Shown here one piece after another: positions 35,957 through 43,664 of a stretch of 64,000 nucleotides of DNA; within the stretch, counting starts at the first letter, position 1; each line of letters opens with the position of its first letter. The notes below the pieces were generated by a model. The model was given only the letters and a program-made list of their open reading frames with translations, made no database searches and had not been told where the DNA came from. The DNA is from Bdellovibrio sp. Its GTDB lineage: Bacteria > Bdellovibrionota > Bacteriovoracia > Bacteriovoracales > Bacteriovoracaceae. A program made the position numbers and the translations under genes. The stretch is from positions 147,688 to 211,687 of the forward strand of contig JACPIU010000014.1 of NCBI GenBank assembly GCA_016187935.1. The letters are read 5' to 3'.

Positions 35957-36643
35957 CTAAAGAAAAGACTGGATAATTTTTTCCGAAATTGAGGTTTTAA
36001 AGGCCACGCCCATTTTCATCTTAGTGATGCGAGCGCCGGAACTCATAAATTCAATTTTCTTTAGATATACCACGCGGCCTTCGATGGGGGTTTTGAAGGG
36101 AATCTGGCCTAACTTGTGGATACAAATCTCTGTCCCCTCAGTAAAAAAAATCTGATCTTTTAAATTGAAATTAAAACATATTCCAGTCGCCGAGATATCA
36201 TAAAGGTTAAAAACAAACTCTTTTTGCAGGTCAGAAGAGGCGTTGATTTTGAGTTCAAGTTTCCCAAGATAGGGTGAGTTAAATCCAAGTTTGACGCGAG
36301 GACTGATTCTGTTTTCAAACATCCTCACTTCTTTGGGGATGTCTATGATAATGCATTTTTTTTCGATTCTGACGCTCTCTCGTTTGAACAGAATGCTTTT
36401 TTCGTGACCGCGAATATAAACGGCGCGATGGACAAGAAAGTCAAAGCGCTTATGCGGATCATTCCTAATGATCACAAACTTGCCGGTGGTCAGGTCGATG
36501 TGGTCGATAATGGCATTCCTGATAATGCGTCGTTCGCCGAGATTCTGCCACACCAAGATGGGAGATTGATCATGGTACATTTTCCGCAGCGTCGAAATAA
36601 TTTCTAAGCTGTCTTTGGTTACACGTAAATTAAAGTTGTGCAT
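35957..36643 (-). CDS. PilZ-domain protein (YcgR-like layout)
   Basis: About 228 residues from ATG 36643, which has AAGGGGG 5 bases upstream. The first 115 residues form a beta-rich region like the YcgR N-terminal domain. The PilZ part starts at ENRISPRVKL, which has the RxxxR c-di-GMP motif, followed by LYDISATGICFNF (the D/NxSxxG motif). Family knowledge: PilZ domains bind cyclic di-GMP and change motility, adhesion or secretion. The intact motifs suggest that binding is kept. It is transcribed alone. Confidence 0.8.
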   Translation of the reverse strand: MHNFNLRVTKDSLEIISTLRKMYHDQSPILVWQNLGERRIIRNAIIDHIDLTTGKFVIIRNDPHKRFDFLVHRAVYIRGHEKSILFKRESVRIEKKCIIIDIPKEVRMFENRISPRVKLGFNSPYLGKLELKINASSDLQKEFVFNLYDISATGICFNFNLKDQIFFTEGTEICIHKLGQIPFKTPIEGRVVYLKKIEFMSSGARITKMKMGVAFKTSISEKIIQSFL

Positions 36644-36720
36644 AAATCCCCCTTGCAACTCTGCTTGGAAGAGGTGCAAAACAGAGACCAACGCAAAATC
36701 CTGTGTTTTCAGGTTGCTAT

Positions 36721-36780
36721 GGAGTGATGAAGTATGAGCTGTCTTGAATTAGCGACATCGTCGCCAGCTCATAATACTCC
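36721..36780. repeat. Nested imperfect hairpin between PilZ and TolB-like genes
   Basis: GGAGT (36721-36725) pairs with ACTCC (36776-36780); TATGAGCTG (36733-36741) with CAGCTCATA (36765-36773); and GCGAC (36752-36756) with GTCGC (36760-36764) around a 3-base loop. It lies about 80 bases upstream of the PilZ start and could be a leader structure or a small palindromic repeat unit. The other 75 bases to the next gene show nothing. Confidence 0.5.
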
Positions 36781-36854
36781 GAATCGAAGAAGCGCTGCTT
36801 GAGGAAGCATGAGGAGACGGAAGCAAAGATAAGAAGGCGCAATGTCTGAGCTAA

Positions 36855-38198
36855 TTACAGGCAGGTTTTAATCAGGCCACGGTAGGAGAAGTAGGTCGCC
36901 TGTACTCCGTTGCTTTTCAACTGGGTGAGTGGAAGGTTGTTGGTTCCATCAGTTCCGATGGCCCAGATGTTCCAATTTTCGTTTGTCTCTTTGGCCTCTT
37001 TTCCATCGAGGGCGGCATAGCTGCTATAGATGAGAACTCCGTTTTCCTCATTCAGCAGGAAATCATTAACCCAGGCCTTGGAATGCTTCGTGACTGGTAT
37101 AAGGTCGGTTCCGTCCCACTTCACGCTCCAAATGTTTCTTGGGTTGGTGTAGCGGTCTTCCCCAGTCAAAGGAAGACTGGCAATGAAAAAAACCCGTTCC
37201 CCCTTCTCTTTTAAGGAAAAACGAGGGGATAACGCCGAGGCATTAATAAACTTTGTTAGAGGGCGATGTACTTTGCCCTCTATGTCGGTTATCCACAAAT
37301 TATAGACCCAATCCGCTATTTTGTTGTCGCTTCCGTCTAACCTTCTGTTGGAGATATATATGATTTCTTTTTGATTCGGACCGAATAAGGCCCCAACGGC
37401 CTTGGCATTTGTAAGACTGGTCAGGAGACGTGTCTTTCCAGTGATCTGCGATATCATTATGACGTTAGCATAGCTCCAGGAGGTAGAAGACTCAGACGCC
37501 AAGATCCACTCACTATTTTGATCGCTAACGTTTGGAGCATTCATGTTTGGGCCGCTTGGCGCGAGAGTTCGAAGTGTTGAGTCGCGGAAATTGAATTCAT
37601 ATGAAGTTATTTTGCTTTCGTCCGACAGTTGGGTCTGGTTTTCAAAGTCCATGACTCCGTTGAAGAAAAGCCGCTCGTTACTCGATAGAATGAGGTTATA
37701 ATGCACGTAATCCCACTCTTCATAAGAGGCTTCTTGTATGTTGGTGATGGGAGCGCTCTTTCCGTCCTTTAAGGAAAGACTCCATAAGTTGAAGATTCCG
37801 TCACCTTCCAGTTTATCTTCTCCGTTTCTTGCGGCCGAGCTAACGAATGCGATTCGATCGCCGACTGGCAATGCTACCGGTGAGGCGAGGACCGAGGGGA
37901 CACCACCGCTTTTGTGGCCTAGATTCTCGTAGCGAGTAAGAGGACGCGATTTCCCGTCAAGGCCCACGGCCCAGATATTGTCGCTACCTCCTTGCGAGTC
38001 GGTTCCATCCAGGTGGCGAGAACTTACATAGAGGTATTCTGTGCGACAGGAAGGGACTGAAACTGTTTGTTCCAGGTCGAAAGAAGGTGGAGGCAGAGCA
38101 GTGTCTGGTCTTCCACATGCGCTACAGAAGAGAAGCGCACCCAGTGTCTGCCAGATTGATAGTGCGACGTTAATTTTCCGCGGTATTAAATGGCCCAT
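36855..38198 (-). CDS. TolB-like (PD40 repeat) beta-propeller lipoprotein
   Basis: About 447 residues from ATG 38198, which has GGAGGG just upstream. The signal ends in a lipobox (LFCSAC). The mature part is made of PD40/WD40-like propeller blades: YLYVSSRHLDGTDSQGGSDN, IAFVSSAARNGEDKLEGDGI, IIYISNRRLDGSDNKIADWV, VFFIASLPLTGEDRY and LIYSSYAALDGKE, each followed by an NIW/NLW strand and a TDG or DGK turn. TolB itself is periplasmic and lacks the lipid anchor, so this is a relative rather than TolB. A sigma-54-type promoter upstream places it with the BNR propeller genes. Confidence 0.82.
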   Translation of the reverse strand: MGHLIPRKINVALSIWQTLGALLFCSACGRPDTALPPPSFDLEQTVSVPSCRTEYLYVSSRHLDGTDSQGGSDNIWAVGLDGKSRPLTRYENLGHKSGGVPSVLASPVALPVGDRIAFVSSAARNGEDKLEGDGIFNLWSLSLKDGKSAPITNIQEASYEEWDYVHYNLILSSNERLFFNGVMDFENQTQLSDESKITSYEFNFRDSTLRTLAPSGPNMNAPNVSDQNSEWILASESSTSWSYANVIMISQITGKTRLLTSLTNAKAVGALFGPNQKEIIYISNRRLDGSDNKIADWVYNLWITDIEGKVHRPLTKFINASALSPRFSLKEKGERVFFIASLPLTGEDRYTNPRNIWSVKWDGTDLIPVTKHSKAWVNDFLLNEENGVLIYSSYAALDGKEAKETNENWNIWAIGTDGTNNLPLTQLKSNGVQATYFSYRGLIKTCL

Positions 38199-38226
38199 GC
38201 TTCCCTCCAAGGTTATCAACCTGGGT

Positions 38227-38242
38227 TGCAATTCTTATGCCC
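38227..38242 (-). promoter_or_regulatory. Sigma-54 promoter before the TolB-like lipoprotein
   Basis: On the minus strand GGGCAT-AAGAA-TTGCA. The -24 box has one mismatch (G for T) but GG and GC are 10 bases apart and the -12 box is perfect. It ends about 29 bases before the start codon. A separate inverted repeat GACGGCCC/GGGCCGTC lies at 38282-38317. Confidence 0.65.
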
Positions 38243-38399
38243 GCATTTGGTCCTTATTTTCGGTGGGTTATGGGGGACGGAGACGGCCCAGCTGTAAGCG
38301 AATCGAGACGGGCCGTCCAGTGATCTGCTTTGATACGCCAGATTGTCCAGAGCGTTGGTCAGATCGAAGGTGGTGGCAGTGACCGGTGAGTTGTTCTCG

Positions 38400-41300
38400 C
38401 TATTCTTTCAGCCCTATATTGTATTGATAGGTTTGAAGCATATTCTCCGATGTTATATCTGTAGAAAGCATGATCTCCATGAATTCATAGAGCGGAATGA
38501 CTTCGTCCATAACATAATTTGTTAAAGCACTTTGGATGTCTGTAGCTGCCAGTCTATTTTTGAAAATGCTTCTTCCGCAAGTTGCCGACAGGAGATAGCT
38601 CCCATCGGGACTCATAATCAAGCGATAGGGATATAGATGAGCAAGCGTTGGCATCAATCCCTCATTGGCATATCTCCAGTTTTTTCCGCCATCTTCAGTC
38701 ACAATCACACCTGGGTCATGGAGGGCGACAAAAATTCTGTTCGGATATTTGGGATCAAGAGCGATAGCATCAACACCACCGCCAAAATTAATCATGACAT
38801 AGTCCTTGTATTGCAAGGTTGCCGGAGCTGTTTGAGCATTCTCCTTATTGTTGAGCAAAGACAACCAAGTGGAACCTTGGTCGTAAGTCACGTAGAGCGC
38901 ATTTTCTGCACCATTCGTGAGATGGGGATATTGAGAATTAGTGCCTGCATAGATGATCTGGGCATTCGAGGGATGCAGGGCAATTGTCCAAACCATTTTT
39001 CCTTGAGCAACACTGTTTTCTAATGAGTCTTGGATTCCCTGAGTGACATTTCCATTAATCGAGTTAAAGGATTTTCCTGCATCAAGACTCAGGTAAACCC
39101 CTTCTCCAAGAGTTCCCACCACCATAATATTATCATTAACAGGAGATACCTTGATGTCAGAAATGATGCGATCTGGAACGCTTGTGATCTTGGTAAACGT
39201 TTTACCAGCATCGGGTGAAAACCATAGTCCTGTCGCCCAGCATTTTTTACCTTCATCACTTGCCTTGTAGTACATTCCTCCCAGGGCCCACTTCTTATGT
39301 TTACTGGATGTGCCAGGGCCAGCATTGCAGGCCCCTTGAACACCCGGCCCTGCACCAATAAAGATCCAATCGCTGGATTGTGGATGAACGAGAATAGAAC
39401 CGATGGAAAAAGAAACTTCGTCCACATTCAGCTCATCCCAACTCATTCCTCCGTCTGGTGAGCGGTACAAATATGAACTAGTACCATCAAAATCTCCCCC
39501 TCCTGCATAAACGATGTCATCATTCTGAGGATCGACCGCAATGACGTTGAACATACCCGTAAGGATCGTTGGTGACCAAGATTCGCCGCCATCCACTGAA
39601 CGGAAAACACCATTATCTGATGCCGCGTAGGCCTTTTGCGTATTATTCTTGGCAATGCTTACGGCCCTAATGGGATGGACCTTGAGACCTTTATTTATGA
39701 CATGACTTGGTGGAAACGTCTTGCCTCCGTCCGTCGAATAGATCATCCCCAGGACCCCGTCAGTAGCATACACCCGATTAGGATCGCTGGGAGCAACGGC
39801 GGCCGTAACCATTCCAAACACAGGTGAATGTTGTGACCAAGGTAACTCATCTCGCCCGTAATTCGCGGAGAGCTTAATCCCGAGCTGACTATAAACCGCA
39901 ACTTTTGCAGGTGCATTGGTTTGTGGGAAAAATAAAATTCCGCGCACCATATCGCCGAGAAGTGCCGTTCCGGGCTGCCATTCATTCATCGATGTGTTCA
40001 GATAATTGCGCCAAAAAAAGCGCCCAGAGTCCGTCGTCAGATAAACAAGACCATCCATCTGAGGATGGAATTTTATCTCACGCACAATCTCTACTGTGCC
40101 ACCAAAGGAAAGTCCTGCGCCATAGGCTTCCCAAGTTTTTCCGCCGTCAGGTGAAGACAAAAGCGTTTGTTCTGCTGTTTTTGCTCCTGTTTTTCCAAGG
40201 TAAGTCCCGGCCAAAAGATGGAGTTTATTGTGAGGATTGATGGCCAAAGCACCAATCAATCCACCGCCATCGGCCATTCTTTCTATAACTTCTCCCGACA
40301 ACGGGTCTCTTTTAATGACAATATTGCCGTTGTATGTTTCTTGGCAGCCATTCCCCGTTCCACTTCCATAGGTTAGGCGAGTAAGGTTTTTCGCCGCACC
40401 ATCATCAGAGTAATAAACACCATCTATGCGCTTTCCTTTTTCATTGCATGTACTGGTGAGTCCAAAGTAGAGCTTTTTGGGATCATCTGGATCGAGCGCT
40501 ATGGCGTGGGTATCGGCCTGTTCTGACTTATCGATATCGCCTGCTCCTGTCCAAAACCAGCTATTACCTCGATTTTCACTGCGCCAAAGCGAAGTGACAT
40601 GCTTTGATGCCATTCCAACATAGATATTATTTGGGTACTTTGGATGCACTTCTATATTCCGAATTCGCACGCCATTAACCATGCCGTTTGGTAGTCCAAC
40701 CTCACTCCAATTCCCGCCCCCATCCAGTGAACGATAGAGGCCGCCATCATATCCGGATACATAGACAATATTGGCATCTCCGGGATCGACAGCGATGTCG
40801 GTAATAAGCCCTCCCTCTGGCCCCTTGGTCTGATGCCAGGTCTGGGAACCACTCACTCGTCCTGTGACATTCAAATTATCCAAAAGGAGTATGGAACCCA
40901 CTCCATCTGTTCCAAATGAAATGCCCCCAAAGGCCACCGGCCCATATTGAACTGAAGACCCATTTTCTGTGTAGGTTGTAGACATGCTATCGATATGGGA
41001 AATAATGAGTTGTGAATTTAGATACACGGCAATCTGCGTGGCCGGGCCTCCTGAAACCGTTGTGGAATCAACACTCATCTCTAGCGTATTCCATCCGAGC
41101 GTGGCGGCGCGATTTTGAGAGGTCAGCAACTGGCGGACAGCGGTACTATTGCACTTATTTTGTCGATACAAGATGAGTTGAGTGCCTGTATCCTCAATCC
41201 AGTAGCCATGACAAAATCCGGCCGCTTCATTGTACCTGAGAGAAAAATAAGAACTGCCCAAAGAACGCCCCGTGCTTTCTTTCTTGTAATCCACCTTAAC

Positions 41301-41681
41301 GGTGTAATTTTCCCACGTGCGAAAATTAACGGTGAAGTCACGAGGCGCAAGAAGCGAGGTTCCTTCGAGACGAGCAATGTATCCGCGCTCCCTAACTTGG
41401 ACCATGGCCCCCGTACCACTGCCACCTGTACTATAAGTCTGTCCCCCAATCATGAAAGGACTTCCAAATGTGGGATTGGAAAATGAAAAATACTTTGAAG
41501 CACCTTGCTCAAAGTCATCAGTGATCAGGGTAATGTTCTCAATAGGTATATTCGGTTTAATCAAGGTAAGTTCGGTCGCGTCAACAAGAGTGTATAATTC
41601 CCCAAAGGACCAAACTATCTGTGACCAAAGAAACACCATTAATAAAAGGCAACACGTGAAAAAACGTCGTGCATTTTTCAT
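38400..41681 (-). CDS. Secreted BNR/sortilin-like beta-propeller protein, copy 3
   Basis: About 1,093 residues from ATG 41681, which has GGAGGG 5 bases upstream. A signal peptide (CCLLLMVFLWSQIVWS) lacks a lipobox, so unlike the other two copies it is probably released rather than lipid-anchored. It has the same concanavalin-like domain (WENYTVKVDYKKES; SILLLDNLNV) and about ten Asp-box motifs (RSLDGGGNWSEV, SSPDGGKTWEAY, RSVDGGESWSPT, VTEDGGKNWRYA). The C-terminal VALHDPGVIVTEDGG and LLSATCGRSIF regions are conserved. No DHSM partner follows. The sigma-54 promoter upstream is a perfect match. Confidence 0.88.
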   Translation of the reverse strand: MKNARRFFTCCLLLMVFLWSQIVWSFGELYTLVDATELTLIKPNIPIENITLITDDFEQGASKYFSFSNPTFGSPFMIGGQTYSTGGSGTGAMVQVRERGYIARLEGTSLLAPRDFTVNFRTWENYTVKVDYKKESTGRSLGSSYFSLRYNEAAGFCHGYWIEDTGTQLILYRQNKCNSTAVRQLLTSQNRAATLGWNTLEMSVDSTTVSGGPATQIAVYLNSQLIISHIDSMSTTYTENGSSVQYGPVAFGGISFGTDGVGSILLLDNLNVTGRVSGSQTWHQTKGPEGGLITDIAVDPGDANIVYVSGYDGGLYRSLDGGGNWSEVGLPNGMVNGVRIRNIEVHPKYPNNIYVGMASKHVTSLWRSENRGNSWFWTGAGDIDKSEQADTHAIALDPDDPKKLYFGLTSTCNEKGKRIDGVYYSDDGAAKNLTRLTYGSGTGNGCQETYNGNIVIKRDPLSGEVIERMADGGGLIGALAINPHNKLHLLAGTYLGKTGAKTAEQTLLSSPDGGKTWEAYGAGLSFGGTVEIVREIKFHPQMDGLVYLTTDSGRFFWRNYLNTSMNEWQPGTALLGDMVRGILFFPQTNAPAKVAVYSQLGIKLSANYGRDELPWSQHSPVFGMVTAAVAPSDPNRVYATDGVLGMIYSTDGGKTFPPSHVINKGLKVHPIRAVSIAKNNTQKAYAASDNGVFRSVDGGESWSPTILTGMFNVIAVDPQNDDIVYAGGGDFDGTSSYLYRSPDGGMSWDELNVDEVSFSIGSILVHPQSSDWIFIGAGPGVQGACNAGPGTSSKHKKWALGGMYYKASDEGKKCWATGLWFSPDAGKTFTKITSVPDRIISDIKVSPVNDNIMVVGTLGEGVYLSLDAGKSFNSINGNVTQGIQDSLENSVAQGKMVWTIALHPSNAQIIYAGTNSQYPHLTNGAENALYVTYDQGSTWLSLLNNKENAQTAPATLQYKDYVMINFGGGVDAIALDPKYPNRIFVALHDPGVIVTEDGGKNWRYANEGLMPTLAHLYPYRLIMSPDGSYLLSATCGRSIFKNRLAATDIQSALTNYVMDEVIPLYEFMEIMLSTDITSENMLQTYQYNIGLKE

Positions 41682-41705
41682 AAATCCCTCCACTTTCTTC
41701 TTAAA

Positions 41706-41721
41706 AGCAAGCGTGATGCCA
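41706..41721 (-). promoter_or_regulatory. Sigma-54 promoter before propeller copy 3
   Basis: On the minus strand TGGCAT-CACGC-TTGCT, a full consensus match with correct spacing, ending about 25 bases before ATG 41681. Confidence 0.85.
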
Positions 41722-41906
41722 ATGATTCTTCATGTAAATTCAAGGCATTTTTTGACTTTTAGACAGATTTTGACCACCAATCAAGAAAGTCTCACCCTTG
41801 GTGTCCAATATTCGAGACAGCTAGCAACCTCAGTTTGGCATTTTTAACTGAGGCCCAAAATAAAAAAGGTCTCTAATACCGGCGTAGATTAGGAAGCTAT
41901 TTTCCC

Positions 41907-43226
41907 TTACAACTTCCCACTATAGAGATATTCCAAATCACTGTCGGTGAGCATGCGCGCAAGCTTGAGGGATGCGACTGTTCTTCTTAGCTGCTCTACC
42001 GTGATGGGGCCGACGGCCAGGAAATCGGTTCTTTTGTGGGCCAAGGCGTAGGCATTGATCATTTGATCAAGGGTATAATTGGTGCTGTGGTTCTGGTTAA
42101 ATTCTTCCGTGAACTTGACCACTCTTTCATATCGCGCCTGATTTTCGGCCGTAAAAATGGCGTGATAAACATTTTTCCAGTAAGCATCGCCTTGGTCATA
42201 TTTCAGTTTCGCCGCTTTCTTGGCATTTTCCCATTTGGGTTCGGGTTTATCGAAAATACTGAAGCCTCCCAGGGGAGAATAGGGCATGATCTTGATGCCT
42301 TTTTGGAAGTTTTCATCCATCATCTCTTTATGGGTGACTTGCACGCCTCCGGCGTGGATTGTTCTTTTGCTCATCTCAAAAAGTGAAAAGTAGGGGCTAT
42401 TCAGCATGGGCCTGGTCAAAGCGGGGTTCTGTTCTGCCAGCTTGATTGATTCATTGATACGTACCGTTTGCCAATTGGACCAACCCAGAAAGGTGAACTT
42501 ACTTGAAATCTGTTCTGCACTCAAGGCCTGCATGATGGTGTGAACGGCGGTCTTTTGTCTTTTCACTTCATCAAATTTGAAATAGTCTCCGTCATCCCGA
42601 TGCATAAGATAGACTGTGATATTGTCATTCAAGTTTCGAAGAGAATGCCCCATTTCTTCCGTCACCCGAGTTTTAATTTGACTCTCGTTTCCATAAAGCC
42701 GGCTGGCATAAGTTCCGGGTGGAACGTTTTTCAATTCACTCGCCTCATCATTTAAAACTCCATTTCGTTTCAGAGTAACTTTCAACTCTGGGGAATGAGC
42801 ACCTTGGGCCAGTTTTTTTGACCAGAATAAGTCAAAAGGAAAACCTCCTTTGGATAAGGCATAAAGTTTTCGATCGGGGTTGGCCTCTTGCCGAGATTTT
42901 ATCCATCGTCCAAGTTTGTATTCCACTCCACCGACGTAAATGGGAGAAGTATCGAATAAATTGATCCCCAGTCCGGCAGCTTCATCCAAAACACTGAAGG
43001 CCGCTTCCTCTGAAATTTCCGCTTGCCCTTCACTTGTCCAGTTCGCCTGAACCAAGTGATCGGTTCCCATGATCAAGCGTGAAAACTTGCGACAATTTCC
43101 ATTCTGATCACAGACATCGACATACTCCATGTCCCCTTCATCGGATGAAATTTTTCTGATAACCGAAGAAGAGCAAGAGAGCAGCAGGGCGGAAATAACC
43201 ACGACAACGATTGTTGATAATTTCAC
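41907..43226 (-). CDS. Aldo/keto reductase with a lipoprotein signal
   Basis: 439 residues. The N-terminus has a lipobox (VVISALLLSCSSS), unusual for this normally cytoplasmic family. The AKR barrel follows: GINLFDTSPIYVGGVEYKLG (catalytic Asp and Tyr), YALSKGG (Lys), VYLMHRDDGD (His), FLGWSNW, and the C-terminal NADP-binding region with AVGPITVEQLRR. All four catalytic residues are in place. The first 45 mature residues include CDQNGNC. Reduction at the cell surface would need a nicotinamide cofactor there, which is odd; the lipobox may not be used. It is transcribed alone, with only 40 bases to the next gene. Confidence 0.85.
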   Translation of the reverse strand: MKLSTIVVVVISALLLSCSSSVIRKISSDEGDMEYVDVCDQNGNCRKFSRLIMGTDHLVQANWTSEGQAEISEEAAFSVLDEAAGLGINLFDTSPIYVGGVEYKLGRWIKSRQEANPDRKLYALSKGGFPFDLFWSKKLAQGAHSPELKVTLKRNGVLNDEASELKNVPPGTYASRLYGNESQIKTRVTEEMGHSLRNLNDNITVYLMHRDDGDYFKFDEVKRQKTAVHTIMQALSAEQISSKFTFLGWSNWQTVRINESIKLAEQNPALTRPMLNSPYFSLFEMSKRTIHAGGVQVTHKEMMDENFQKGIKIMPYSPLGGFSIFDKPEPKWENAKKAAKLKYDQGDAYWKNVYHAIFTAENQARYERVVKFTEEFNQNHSTNYTLDQMINAYALAHKRTDFLAVGPITVEQLRRTVASLKLARMLTDSDLEYLYSGKL

Positions 43227-43265
43227 TTATTTACTCCGTAATGTAATGAAAAACTCTGACCTCTA

Positions 43266-43664
43266 TCATAGAGCAAAAATAATATAGTAATAGCAAAAAA
43301 CAGCAGTTGCCATAAAATAGCTTGCCAGTCCGAATATAAAAGCTGCATTCATCCCAAAATAAATTAACAACAGGCCACCCGCAAGAGTTCCCACAACGGA
43401 CATGGAGCCATCTGTACCGAACGCAAGTGGTAATAAGTTATCGGATTTTGATTTAAGATAATCGATACCAAGAGGGAAGGGCATTCCCATGAAAAAACCC
43501 ATTGGAAATATGGCCACTGCGCATAAAATGAATTTTAGAGGAAGCGATAAGTAAGTTATTCTTGCGTAGAAAGGTAATATGGAAAAATGTAATAAACCAC
43601 CAACGAGAATTATCCCAAGCAGAGCAAGTGAAATGCATTTTATATAATCCTGTTTTAAAAAAAG
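43266..43664 (-). pseudogene. C-terminal membrane part of the aminopropyltransferase-like gene, out of frame
   Basis: About 132 codons in the -1 frame relative to the gene at 43655. The frame reads through LFLKQDYIKCISLALLGII and several helices (GLLHFSILPFYARITYLSLP; ILCAVAIFPMGFFMGMPFPLG; GTDGSMSVVGTLAGGLLLIY) to a stop at 43266. These are the expected last transmembrane segments of the upstream protein. The break falls at seven consecutive T residues (minus strand, 43657-43663). One more T would restore a single frame of about 795 codons. Confidence 0.7.
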
